Part shown: in pieces, positions 1-11,181 of the stretch
Numbering within the stretch: the first letter of the stretch is position 1
Layout of the letters: every line of letters starts with the position of its first letter
NCBI GenBank assembly: GCA_011947345.1
Contig: JAAVTG010000271.1
Span: 1 to 30,234, forward strand
Source: Phytophthora quininea
Taxonomy: Eukaryota; Oomycota; Peronosporomycetes; Peronosporales; Peronosporaceae
Reading direction: 5' to 3'
Length of the DNA: 30,234 nt
Program-made: the position numbers and the translations under genes
Notes under the pieces: model-generated
What the model saw: only the letters and a program-made list of their open reading frames with translations
What the model was told of the DNA's origin: nothing
Database searches by the model: none

Positions 1-379
1 AATGGCATTGATATGTTTGTTGAAGAGGATCAGAGCTTGTCCAGTAAGGCAAGCTCGTTGCCGTGAAGCCGAGCCCGACCCAATCACGATGTCCAGACGT
101 TGAAGAGAAACAAAAAGACCCCACCTCCCCCAAGGCGCTTGTGCTACGACACGCGTTACCGCAGGCAAAACTGTCTTCACCGACATCAAACAACCTCAAG
201 ATGAAGTGTTCAACTCCGTTATCATGGTGGTGGTGTCGGTATGCTGTAAGGAGCTGAATCATCTGACAGGAGCTAAACCGTTTTCAAGTGGCGCCAGCAG
301 GTGTTGGATATAGCGTGTTGCACTGCTTTTATAATTGATTAGGGACTAATGAAAACTATCGAGGCGAACTTGTCGAATA
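1..379. other. Gene-poor edge; possible 3' end of a plus-strand gene
   Basis: No complete gene is visible. Several short plus-strand frames look protein-like: one starts at base 1 and reads into FVEEDQSLSSK before a stop at 64-66, one covers 63-257, and one at about 170-320 reads TDIKQPQDEVFNSVIM. They would need frame changes to join, which fits the frame breaks seen elsewhere in the window. This could be the tail of a gene lying upstream, but no domain is recognised. The neighbouring NIPA gene ends at 380 on the other strand. Confidence 0.2.
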
Positions 380-2518
380 TTACACCATGTGTTTGGACGG
401 AGTCGAGTCATCCTTGTCCTCTTTTTCCTTTTCCTTGGTCGCAGTCCTGAAGCCTGTGAATGTGATGGATCGACGCTTCGGCACAGGTTCGCGAGGGTTG
501 GCCACACGCGTCGCAGTGGGCATACCCAGCTCGATGTCGTCCACACTGCGTCGGGATCGTCGTCGCGAACTACAGAACACACAAACAAACATGAGCCATC
601 ATACGAACAACCATCGATCGTACACGAGAACTTACCCCCGACTCGACATGCGTCGGCTCAGCAGAACATTCTGTTGAGCGCCTTGGAAGCCTAGACCATC
701 AAGAATCTCCGAGAGACCCACAGTCGCCGACATGTCCAAGTAATTGTCGATTGCCCGATTGACGTTCTCGCCGTCGTACTCGCTGGGTCGTTCATTGGTG
801 CTGTCCTCGTTGTCCGAGTCCTCTGTTGTGCTTTCTTCACTCTCGCCTTGGACCTCGCGGATGGACGCGAGTACGTCCCGATTCGTGTCCGTGAGAAGAG
901 ATCCTTCCACCTCAACAGCCATGGTATCGCTGGAAACACCTTCCGGAACACGTGACAGTCGTCCGTCCGTGCTCCTCGGCTGCTCTGACTTCGGCTCTGA
1001 CAAAGGTCCAGACGTGAAGCTAAAACCACGCTCGACCTTCTTAGTGGTTGAACTCGTTGGGGCATGCTTGCGTCTCGAGAGCAGCACGACACCGAAAATA
1101 CTGACAGCAATGCCCAGTACGAACATGCACGCCTGCAGAACCGAGAAGGAGCGGATTTCCTGGAAGTAAATGACGCCGCCTAGCACGCCGCTGATGACCC
1201 AATACGCTTGGTATACCGGCACGACTGACAAAGCGTCGTAATGGACGAGTCCACCGTTTAAGAAGCGGATTTGGCACACCAGACACACGATCAGAGCCAG
1301 CACAATGAGGTACGTTGGCAGCCGAGAAAAGCAACTGGTGTCCCCATTGAAAACCCCTTTCAAAAGCTCCGCTGATGACTTGGCAAACAGTACGGATTGT
1401 CCACCCAGAATCCCAGCCAAACCAGCATAACCTACGAGTCGTATTGTAGACCACATACTTGGAGTGCCCACCTGAATGATGCGGTGTCGTTTGCTCACTA
1501 AGCAGAGTCCTTCGGCCATTCGGATGGCCACAAAGTGAGCCAATACTGCGAGAATGACGACAAAGAAGTAGACGATTGTCAGAGGGTCCCGATAGAGCTG
1601 AATGAGCATGTCGAGGTTGTAAGATGGGGACGCATGCGACGCAAACACAACTGCGATCGTAGCTCCAACGAAAATAACCAGAGTCGACGCAATGTCCTTC
1701 TTGCTGAGCTTCTCCTTGTTGAAACACGGAGCCAGCATCATATTCCACACCAGTGTGAGAGCTGCCAGCGGAGCGAGCAGACTCTGCGGCGCCAAACCAA
1801 ACGCCACAAAATCCAGAATGGATCCAACAGCACAGAGAACAAAACCCAGCGTCCACAGAGGAAGTCGATAGGCGGGGACTGGAGTTGGACTCAATTCGTT
1901 CAGCTTCAGTGCCTTCTTCTGCAGGTTAATGCCCACACTTGCCAGGAATGAGAACACCACTGCAATAGTAAAGCCGATAATCCAGGCGGTGCGCTGCGGA
2001 CCGTCGTAGTCTGTGTCAAAGCACTTTCCTTCGCCACTAACGCCCGTCACAGGTTCATTTTCATCTCCACAGGCATCAACTTTTACAGCAGCCAACTCTA
2101 CGGTCGAGAAAGTCGCCGAGCAGTTGGTCTCAACTGCTACCACGCAGCTATCGAGACACAGAGTCTCGGGAGTTCCCATCTCGCACGTTGAAGACTGCAG
2201 CGCACTGCGTCCTCCTTAGAGCGTTGCTGCAACTTTCTGCAATCTTTGAGTTGTTCACAAGTGCCTTGTACTGCTTTTCTGCTGCAGTATCCTGCTCGAA
2301 ATCACAAAATAAAATGAGTAAATGACTAAATCTGCACTGTCGTTTTGTTCGAAAGCTGCTACCATCTCTTTCCAGGAACCTCCGGACCGACACGCCGAGT
2401 ACGTGACGAACGGGGCGCAGAAGCTCAGACCCGACGGGACGTCGCAGGTAGAGCAGGTGGCGGCCGTCGGAGAGAGCCGAAGCGCCAGCAGCAAGGCTGG
2501 CAGACAGCGCACAAGCAT
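380..2518 (-). CDS. NIPA-type Mg2+ transporter with N-terminal Frizzled-CRD-like domain
   Basis: Membrane protein of the NIPA (DUF803, drug/metabolite transporter fold) family, which carries Mg2+. The exons I place are complement(2363-2518), complement(636-2291) and complement(380-569), with introns of 71 and 66 nt. The predicted length is about 667 aa. Start 2518 (MLVRCLPALLLAL) gives a clean signal peptide; an ATG at 2554 is the alternative. About 110 residues with the cysteine spacing of a Frizzled CRD follow. After that come about nine hydrophobic segments containing the NIPA hallmarks GINLQKKAL, FVAFGLAPQSLLAPLAAL and GGVIYFQE, then a long acidic and basic cytoplasmic tail. The stop TAA at 634-632 is really the GTAAGT donor of the last intron, so reading through to a stop there truncates the tail. 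The frame breaks once near 2180-2192 inside the CRD. The exon sum is two bases short of a multiple of three, matching loss of one GT unit. The transporter call is firm; the CRD is inferred from cysteine spacing. Confidence 0.85.
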
Positions 2519-3090
2519 GGTGAGGGACCGACGCAGCGGTGGCGGAAATGACATCTCGGAGACGCCGTTGCTGGCTAAATTTGGCCACGAAACGGCGCCG
2601 GGAAAGTAGCTTCCGAATCAGGAGCTGTTTCATAGAATTATTAAAAGCAACATTTTTTTATTTTACCCACAGCACTCTATCACGAAAGTGGGTGATAAGG
2701 CTAAGTAGAAAGATCGTTCGTTCGCAATACCATTCCTTCATCTTCCCAAACGCTGAGGAGTCCGATGTCTCTCTCGCGGTTACCCAGACTTGGCGGCACT
2801 CCACGCGAAAACAGTTCCGTATATACTGCCTCCGTCTGGAAATAAAAGCGGTATTGTAGGAACGCTTAAATTGGTTCATCGTAAAACGCTGCGCTTTGAG
2901 ATTGCAGTGGTAGTTCTCCGGCGAATGTTTGTTCAGTAGAAGAAACGTTACAGCTGCCGACACACCGCAATTCCGACCTCCTCCAGCGTTTACCCTTCTT
3001 CAGCTACGCCAACGACATCCTTCGCCCCTCTCAAGCCTGCCACACGCGAGAACCCGACTCCTGCTGAGCGTGCCGGCCTACTTGCTGCGT
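2519..3090. other. Upstream region of the NIPA-like gene, nothing recognised
   Basis: This stretch holds the 5' flank of the minus-strand NIPA-like gene and AT-rich sequence (T and A runs near 2650-2665). Small open frames on both strands show no recognisable domain and no splice structure. No RNA gene or clear promoter motif was found by eye. Confidence 0.4.
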
Positions 3091-3099
3091 ACTAGCACC

Positions 3100-3413
3100 A
3101 AGCTACAGCCACCTGAAGAAGCAATTCGGGCCTGCGCGACGAAATCTGCGTGTAGCACCGACAAAATCTCGTGTTTGTGGTGCCGAGTCGTCAAGGACAT
3201 CCACGAGGGAAGTCGGTTAGATACGAGAGCAGCCGGAAGGGCCGAAGCGGCCACAAGACGCGGCTGACGGCGAAGTTCCGCCTCGATCTGAACCATGCCA
3301 TCGAACTTACCCCGCTGGAAGACAGAACTAATATTCATACGTTGGTGAATGCACTCGGTATTCCCAAACCACTTCGCACGATTACTTTCTTGCTTTTGCC
3401 CCCTGTCCTATAA
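3100..3413 (+). mobile_element. Mariner-like transposase N-terminal remnant
   Basis: Two overlapping plus frames together read like the DNA-binding N-terminus of oomycete mariner-type (DDE) transposases. The first part contains ACSTDKISCLWCRVVKDIHEG, a helix-turn-helix-like 'pattern-dependent start' segment. After a frame change near 3205 comes the basic linker RKGRSGHKTRL, then ELTPLEDRTNIHTLVNALGIPK, which matches the family's 'plkdRst...LA..lGiPkstl' second helix-turn-helix. The rest of the catalytic domain was not found downstream. No terminal inverted repeats could be identified by eye. I read it as a truncated, dead copy; the family assignment rests on pattern memory only. Confidence 0.4.
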
Positions 3414-4019
3414 GCGTTCTACTTGTCTGCGCTCCCTTAAACTCGACGATTCGCTTATGCTTCTTTCGCCAGTCCTTCATGGTGCTAAGGGACACTCAAG
3501 TGCTTTAGCAGTCGGTTTACAACATCTTCCGCTTCCTTTTCGAGCGCCTCGCGCCGCTGCTTAATAGTGTATATTCGCTGGTGATGGCGCGCAATGATGG
3601 CAATGCGCAAAACAAAAATGGCGCGAAATGCCGACCGCGGCGCGCGGTGGCCCAAATTCTTGCCGTGTCTATGAATGACTTGCTTTTGATTGTCCCTGTG
3701 AGGGAGGGGGTTGTTTGTGTATGTGTGGGGAGACGGATTTCACCGCCGTTGTCTGTACACGTTGCTAGTCTACTTATCATCTACTGTAGACGTAATTGGT
3801 GAACACAGCACGAACTGGGATCAATGATGTAGAATACGTCACATAAGCCGATTTCTGGAGCGTGCAGTACGTGCGGTACTGATTTATTCCGGGCAACAAA
3901 AGTATTCAGACTTTCAACAGCAGAAATAGCAAGCGCTCATGCTCTGCTGTATTTGGCATCTTCAGCTCAGAGCTCTCGCTTCCAAATACGGTTTGCACCA
4001 CCGACGACATCAGGGGCAA
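3414..4019. other. Intergenic/repeat-derived, nothing recognised
   Basis: Sequence between the mariner-like and hAT-like remnants. It includes a short GC-rich patch near 3625-3655 and a GT-rich patch near 3705-3730. Open frames are short and featureless. It could contain the ends of either element, but I see no inverted repeats I would defend. Confidence 0.35.
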
Positions 4020-5103
4020 TTACACCGCTACGAAAGCGTCGGCAATGGGGCCTTCCGCTGCAAGCTGTGCGAAATCATGCGCAAGCAGAATCCAACCACG
4101 GGTTAGCGCGATCTGATTGGACATCTGTCGGCTAGGCATGCGAAATATAGCGCTATCTACAAGTTGGCATCGTAGACCCAACACTGAACTAATTTGGCTT
4201 CGTTTCCAAGTATCAACAGTTGGTTCCAATGGATGGACTGCGTGGTGGTGCGGAAACTGCCTATCTCGGAGGCGGACAGCAACAATGTCGAGTCAGGAGT
4301 CGATATCGTCCAAGTCTTTCAAGAAACTCATGGAGTGTGTAGAAATCAAGATCGGACAAGCATTCGACACGGAGATGAGTAGCATGTTTGGCTTAACCTT
4401 CGACGGTTGGACACGCACATCAGTCCATTACGTTGGCATATTGGCTGGCCATCAGGTCGATGGTTAACGCCATCAGCGTTTGCTCTGTATTATCTCTCCA
4501 CTCGATGAAAGGCATCAAAAGGCAGACTCCCTTCATCAGCGTACTCGACGCTAGCGATGGTGAGGTTCCTGGTCTCCAGCAACTGCGCTACTAACAAGTC
4601 AAGCATCACCAAGGTCAGTTTCCCACTCATTGGTTGTGCCAACCACATGTCTAAGCTGGCGAACAACAAGCTGTACGTTGAACACGCCCCTGTCGAAGTC
4701 TATCTTGACCTTGCAGCTTGCAGTTGATACTGCAGCACCTGGGAGGCGCGCGCTTCATGTTCAACGCTCACCAGGAGCGCGAACACCACACGTGGGTAGC
4801 GGAAGTTAATCAGTCGGCTCGTGGATCTCCAAGCTCTCTGTGCTGCAAATTCTCATCCGTACCGATCCAACTTGCGCCCTGCAAGCACTAAACTACACGA
4901 TCCGGCTTACTGGTATTGTTAGACAGCTACAGACACCAAAGAACAGCTTCCCTACCTCTTTCAGCCCGCTCTTGCCGTGGGCCCTCTCCAAACGATCTTT
5001 CCCCGCGGTTCCATCTCGTCTCTTTGAGTCTGAGTTTGAGGTCAGCGCGCTGGAGATCAGTAGGCTCAAACCTAAAATTAAAACGCGTTACGTGACCATT
5101 TGA
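4020..5103 (+). mobile_element. Degenerate hAT-family transposase with BED zinc finger
   Basis: Remnant of a hAT DNA transposon, read across several frame changes and stops. Near 4045-4150 one frame gives RCKLCEIMRKQNP, then a TAG stop, then DLIGHLSARH: a C-x2-C ... H-x4-H BED finger. Near 4385-4455 comes FGLTFDGWTRTSVHYVGIL, the hAT 'F.l.fDGWt' catalytic block with the first acidic residue. Near 4560-4680 come FLVSSNCATNK and PLIGCANHMSKLA, matching the family's 'FLVgDNCaTNq ... PLvGCasHrfNLA' block, with the usual GD replaced by SS. The frame at 4840-5103 may cover the following helical region. No C-terminal dimerisation domain or terminal inverted repeats were found. The copy is not expected to be active. 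Confidence 0.75.
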
Positions 5104-6649
5104 GGCTAGGCTGGGTCGCTGCGTTGGAAGTGCTCTTACTTTCAAAATTCGTCTGGGTAAGGTGTTTATGCTAAGTCACCAATCAGCAAACTCATTTTAA
5201 CGATATACATGCTGTCAACTCAGATCAACAAATATATTATTTTACTGAAAGGTGGGGTTTATGTCTCACACAAGCGACGCCTAGTTAGCAGGTATACCAC
5301 ATCTATTAGACTCTTAAATTTCTTGGGGATGTACTCTCCTGATATGTAAGTGGTGGTTTTTGGCCTTCGTTCTGCTCTACGTGGGCGGTGATATATGTAC
5401 TACGAATTTGGACGAGTTCAAGTGCTATCGGTTTGGAGGAAGACTTGATGCTACAGTAAGAATTCAAGGACATGGGGCTTCTGATACGTTACTTAGAATT
5501 TGTGGGCAGCAGCAGACTGAAGCTGGAATTGATATTGATCAACAAAAATGTGCCCGAAAATGTTGCGAGAGTTCGATAAAAAGATCCATTAATCCACGAG
5601 CTGCAAATCGCGGACGAAAGCAAATGATAGATCCATCCTCATCGATCTTTATATTATGCACCCATTTCGTGTCAGTAACATGCTGCCCTACTGATAGATG
5701 CTCAGTCAAAGCCGACACACCTTGTCACTAAGAGCTTGCATTTCACACTTCATCAGCGTCTTTCACTCATCAGCCTTTTGTTTTAGCGCACGATTTCACG
5801 GATCGCATGCGGCGTACCAGGCCTCGCTTTTGTTCAACAATGCACCCAAGCCTCAACCTTAATGACTTCGGGTTCAGTGACGTAGAAGAAAACACAGTCA
5901 CCGATGGCGCGTCACGTCGTAATCAATTTAGCAACCACCTAATTTGCGATATAATATCTTAACCCTTTTGTTTCAACAAGCTATACTAGAAAATAGTATG
6001 GAGACACATCCGTAGCACAGATAAAACCTGCATAAAGTGTTGGTTTTGGTAAACAAAACATCAATTTTAGCAGGAATAGTTTTTAACCGTTGACACACCC
6101 CAGGAATTTGTATGAAGGCGCGAAAAATAATGCATGAAGAGTTGTAAAAGATGCATTATGAGCGCACGGTAAAAAGAACCTTAGAGAGACAAGCAGGCAT
6201 GATCTAGGTTTGCACATCCACGCAATGCATTTATTTAGTTGCGTACACAAAGGCATTACCGACGGTACGTATACTAAACTTAAAGCGAAGTAGTGGGCTT
6301 TGGAGGAGGGAGCCAAAGGAAAGTGAGCCGCCCCCACAGTTCAAGCAGGCGGAAACTTCTCGAAGCTCCGCGGCTGCCCTACACCTGTTTCCTTACTATT
6401 ACTGGGTTCTACTAATTCACCTGAACTTTCGCTATTTCTATTCTGTCCTTGGATAGCCCACAAATAGAGCCTTTTCAGCCAATCCGGTTACAGTATGGTT
6501 TATCTGTTTTCGCAAAAGTTTTGGTAGAACATTTATTGGTTCAAATTAAATTCCGGCGCGATTCATTTGTTAAATGATAAACCAACACAATATGTTGGCT
6601 TTATAAGATGAGGCCAATGTAATCTAATGTATTGCCATTTATGCCCGTG
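5104..6649. other. 1.5 kb AT-rich stretch without a recognised gene
   Basis: AT-rich and poor in long open frames. The longest plus frame (5360-5731, 123 aa, beginning MAFVLLYVGGDICTT) has several cysteines but no recognisable domain and no splice partners. A minus frame at 6083-6337 is equally featureless. The stretch sits between the hAT and LINE remnants and is probably decayed repeat sequence. Confidence 0.4.
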
Positions 6650-9130
6650 CTAGTCTCAGCTCAGCTAATCTCCCGCATATAGAGGTGTTTGCATGCGTCG
6701 AGTCTCCCTGGCCGGCAGCGCTTCTGTGATCGCGGCTGTGAGTTCCTTCCATTTGGTTTTCCCGTTAGACTGTGTGGTAAGCTGGCGCAGTGCTTCAAGG
6801 TCTGTTGCTGTTTGGAGCCGGTATCTGGCACCACCGGAAACGAGGTCTGCATCGAGAACGCGTGGTAAGCTTGTGCGCGGACGCCCGCGCCACTTACCAG
6901 CGGTTGATGTGTTGAAATAGGACCTTATTTGGGCGTAGGCCGGGATATGTGTTGGTCGGTGTTGCTGTCAAATGGCGGCAGGACTCAGTGTCCGGCCCGA
7001 AGTGACAGCGTAGTGTTGGTCAGTAGGAGGCGGATGAGTCGGATGTCGGCGTCTGGGAGGAAAGTCTGGAGCACGTCTACAAGGTTTTGGCGGTTGATGG
7101 TGTCGAAGGCCCTGGATAAGTCGATTCCGAGGATCCGTACCGTCTCGCGATAGCGCTGGATCCGTGCTGTGATCCATTTGTGAGACCACACAGCGTCTGA
7201 TGTACTTCAGCTGGGGCGAAACCCGCTCTGGTAAGCTGATAGGTACCGTTCGACCGCTGGATGGATGCGTCCTGGTACGACAAGGGATATTGCCTTTCTG
7301 TCGCTGTTGAGAAGAACGATCGGGCGTAGGCTCGAACATTCCTCTCGTGGCTTGTTGGGCTTGGGTAGGCATAGCAGCGCCCCTCCCCGAGGGCTATGGG
7401 TTCACCACGTCCGAAGCTGGAGTTGAGCAGCGTCGGCCATGTGTAGAGCTAGAACTTCCACGCCATATTTGAGTAATTCTCCTGGGATGGTATCAAGCCC
7501 GGAGGCGCGGCCGTTGTTTAGTCGCTTGAACGAGCGTGTAAAGTCTTCTGCTGTGACTGGACAGTTAAGTGCGCGAGTAGTGGTTCCCAGGCTGATCGGC
7601 GATACTGTAGTGTCTTGGAATTGGCCTCTGAAGTGGGTTCGTACAAGATTGTTAGTCACTCGACCGTGAAGAATGGTCTTACCTTTCTCATCACAGAGTA
7701 GAAGCGGTTGAGAGCGTCTCGGGGCGAGATCACGGACGGCCGCGAACATTTGAGCAGAGCCGGATAGGTGTTCGATCCGCGAGATTTTTCGTCCAGACGT
7801 TGGTTAGCCAGATCTCGGCAGCGGGTCCGAATCTGGTGGAGAATGGAGTTGCGTTCCTGTCGTAAGGTTCTGACGTTTGTTGCGTTGTTATTGTAGCTTC
7901 GTAGGCGTAGTAGATGCTGACGTCTGGAGAGTTCTGCTAAGGAATCGTTCTCGTATCGATACTTGCGGCGCGCCAGTGTGTTGTAGCCGATCGAGTCCTC
8001 TCCTGCTTGTTGTACCTGGTCGAGTAGTGTCTTCCACTGATGCTGGATTGGGACGGACGGTTCTGGTGGAGCGGCTGCAATAGCTTCTCGTAAGGCGTCG
8101 GCGTAGGATGCCCGTACGTCTTCGTCGTGGATGAGTCGTTCTCGGGACAGCTTGAGTGTGGTGCCCGGGCGCGCGGGGCCGGGAAGCGTAGTCTCTGAGC
8201 TGCGTTGAGATCAATGTCTGCTGTGACTAGCTTGTGGTCGGATCCTGTGTAGGTACCTCACTATGATTGGGAGTCTGTGCAGAAACATCGGCAGCTATGG
8301 GGGCATATGATATAGTCTATCTGACTGTAAATCGTGTAGCTTAGTCGTCGTTGCGTCCATGTCGTTTTGTGCTTGGCTCGCTTGCTGAACCCTGTGTTGG
8401 TCAGAAAGAAACAGTAGGTATCACAAAATCCAGCTCGGGCGTGGCCGTTGCGGTTTCGCGCCCCTCGTGCGCGGGGCCCGAGGATGGTTTCTCCTGCGAT
8501 GCGTTGCCCGATCTACACGTTACAGTCTCCCGTCCGTGACGGATTTTACATCTCGACGAGATAATGTGTCAATGGCTGCTCGAAGGTCGGCGTAGAATGC
8601 GGTGACTTCGTGGAGGGGCGTCCACTGCGCGGAGAGTAATCCGTGACGACGTTGACATGTCTTGCTTGAGGTAGTTGGAGCTGGAGAATTCCGATGCGGT
8701 CTGTGTGAACCCAGCAACGCCGCAGTACGGCTGAATTCGTGGCGAGACCGCGAATCTGATACCATGTCGGTGGGCTGGGCTGAGGCAGGCAGTGTCAGGA
8801 GCATGTAGTCGCCAATAATTTCCATAGTGTCCAGGGTGTAGAGCTTGGTCTCTTGTAATCCTAGGATGACCACGTTGTATCTTGAGTGGTCCACCGGCAC
8901 AGCCACCTGCCGCTTGAGCGCTGAACCTAGAGATTGGACATTGAACGTGCCTAATCTGAGGCGGTTAGTCTGACGAGGGGAAATGGAGGGGTTGTGAGGC
9001 GGCGGTAGTTGCTGCTCGGCGTAAAGGGAGACTCGCAAGGGACGTATAGGCGTCTGAGAGCGCCTGCCAGAAGCGCGCGAACCGCATCGTATGCGGTCCA
9101 CGCGTTTTCAGGGGAGGGGCCACCCCAATT
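6650..9130 (-). mobile_element. Degenerate non-LTR retrotransposon (APE-type LINE)
   Basis: Minus-strand LINE remnant read 5'->3' from about 9130 to 6650. Near 8960-8840 is an apurinic-endonuclease start: RLRLGTFNVQSLG followed by VVILGLQETKL. Near 8340-8215 are further endonuclease motifs, QIDYIICP and the SDHKLVTADID box. Reverse transcriptase follows: KRLNNGRASGLDTIPGELL (about 7540-7470), LPKPNKPREECSSLRPIVLL (about 7370-7300), SGFRPS (about 7220) and GIDLSRAFDTINRQNL (about 7130-7085) carrying the first catalytic Asp. The YADD catalytic box expected next is absent: after SLRAGH (about 6985) the sequence jumps to material resembling the far C-terminus (about 6930-6660). Many stops and frame changes are present. 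No poly-A tail or target-site duplication is obvious. It is dead through internal deletion as well as point decay. The clade is not assigned. Confidence 0.8.
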
Positions 9131-11120
9131 CCACAAAAAATGGGGCCAATGATTTTATATATACGTTTGCAAAATAGTGAAGAATGACAATTCATGCCGT
9201 TGGGTAATGTCCATCGACTTGGCATCGGATCCTTCTCAACGTTACGAAAACTAACAAAAGAAATAGCCACTTGGATGCTGATATTTTCCTTGTGGCATAA
9301 CGTTCTCATAATCATGGAGGCATACGTTGAGCAAGTATAGTGGCTAGTCAATATATACTGGCTCTCAGTGATGATTTGAAGTGTATGGAAGTCGTTTTGA
9401 TAACACAACTCGTTTTTATGCGGAGTCAGTTATCCTATATTGCAGCGCTATAAACTCTAATGAATTCTACGTTGACGATAAGACTAGTTCTAACACTTCT
9501 TCAACCGTAAGATTGACTGTATGGAATAGACAAGCTAGCTGTAACAAAAATTAACGGTACCTGGAATATATTGGATTTTGTATGCATGGCGGCTATCAAG
9601 AGCTCTACAAAAATAGAATGGGCGTTAACATGATCGTTAATTCTCTGTTTTTCGGTTGGCTTACAGGCACAAGAACACCGCTATGTCCCGCAATACCGCC
9701 GTCATTTCAACCGTCATTTCAAAGCTGCTATTCACCATCAAGACTCAACTACTCCAAGATGAGACATTCAGCGAACTTGTATTACCACGAAACAAGTCCA
9801 GTTGGAAGGATAGCAGCTCGTCAACCTTGATGTCTGCAGATACCTTCACGATGGCAATGATCTACCCAACCCGGAGGCAAAATTAGTGCTGCACCGTGAC
9901 TGCGCTAGCAGTCCAAGAATGAGACCAAATCAAGACAGCGGAAATACCAAAACATACCGAGCTTCATAAAGCTTTCCATCGCTACTGACAGCGGCGAGGT
10001 GTATTTTCAATCCACGACTCGGCTTCGTTTATTCACTCCTACAGGACAGTTAACATCCCGTCAGAGTTTGCGCCTCATTAGAAACGTGCTCGCCAGTCCC
10101 ATGAGACCAACACCAGTAAACCCATCGCCCTGCCGTTCAAACCCCACCATCATCACCAGTACGTTCAGTTCAAGTAAAAAAGCTGCAGTCGAGCTACAAG
10201 AGCTCAAGGTGAACACATTTGTGGTTCAAGATGAAGATGGCGAGCCAGTTCCCGACAACGAGGGGTGCGATTAAAGGCGCCTCGTGTGGGTAAAGAGTGA
10301 AGATGCCAAGCGAATTGAGTGCCACAATAGCTTGAACAGATAACCTGCGACAACAAGATAACGGAGAACCTGCCCCACCTGAATTGAACGCGAACGAACA
10401 ACTGAGATTAAATAAGCTGAGCATCGTTTTTGTATGTGTCCCAACTTAACCTGACATCAAGTAGGATACGTTTGTGTGGCTTGGCTGATAGGTGTTATTA
10501 GTTTTGACTACAAATACAAAGCATTGCTACTATTTGTGTGTTGGCTCCCAGACTATAAGCAAATAAATTGCAAGATGTCCTGGTCTCCCCTAAGATCACG
10601 CTATTGGAAGCGTCAAGTAAGGAAAAGAAAGACAACACAACCCTCAAGGCAACCTCCACCTGTATCCAAGATCCAGGCCCCAGATCCAAGTAGATCCAAG
10701 CGATTACTGATCTGGTAACTACTTACGGGCGAACAGTGAAGATTTCACAATGCTCATAGTCAACATCCTCGCACTCGCGTACCCCACCAATGAACGCCGC
10801 AAACACCACAATCGCCACTCAGTTTCAGATCCATGTTATACCTCGTGTTCGTCGATGTCGACAGGTTTTGGGTAATATATGCGGCCACACATTTGGCTCT
10901 GTTGGTCAACTGGGCTCTGAGCCGTCTGAAGAAACCGCGAGCAAGTGTAGTGCAATCGCATTATTTTGGGCGCTGAATGACGGTATATTAATCTACTTTA
11001 CTGACAAAACGTGTTCATACACCGATCATGTTATAGACAAATATTGATTCTCACAATCAGCATTCCATACTAAAACCAAGTGACACATTTCGCAGGGCCA
11101 GGCCTCACCCCACATCCGCC
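9131..11120. other. 2 kb gene-poor flank, no recognised gene
   Basis: Low coding signal throughout. Frames at 9582-9886, 9999-10274 (ending AAVELQELKVNTFVVQDEDG) and 10790-11047 are open but match no family I know and lack splice partners. The 9999-10274 frame has some protein-like composition and could be a decayed gene. The last few hundred bases are the upstream flank of the acyltransferase gene. Confidence 0.35.
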
Positions 11121-11129
11121 TGCCACTCT

Positions 11130-11136
11130 TCATTCC
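11130..11136 (+). promoter_or_regulatory. Possible oomycete initiator (Inr) element
   Basis: TCATTCC matches the YCAYTYY core of the oomycete Inr and lies about 45 bp upstream of the ATG at 11182. That spacing is usual for these short leaders and supports 11182 over the upstream ATG at 11080 as the start. A seven-base match alone is weak. Confidence 0.3.
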
Positions 11137-11181
11137 GTCGTGTGGGCTGGAGCTCGCCATCGCCATCGACAATCCGTCACG

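Noticed and set aside
1041..1856. 271-codon minus frame overlapping the NIPA gene
   Set aside because: It is a shadow of the NIPA exon in another frame; composition is Cys/His/Ser-rich with no domain, while the overlapping frame has clear membrane helices.
2148..2633. 161-codon minus frame as a separate gene
   Set aside because: Only its last part (ESCSNALRRTQCAAVFN) is coding, as exon 2 of the NIPA-like gene before the frame break; the rest covers intron and antisense of exon 1.
5360..5731. 123-codon plus frame as a secreted Cys-rich effector
   Set aside because: No signal peptide cleavage pattern, no RxLR or LxLFLAK motif, no homologue recognised, and it lies in AT-rich decayed sequence.
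9999..10274. 91-codon plus frame as a gene
   Set aside because: Some protein-like composition but no domain, no splice partners and no start context; left as unassigned intergenic sequence.
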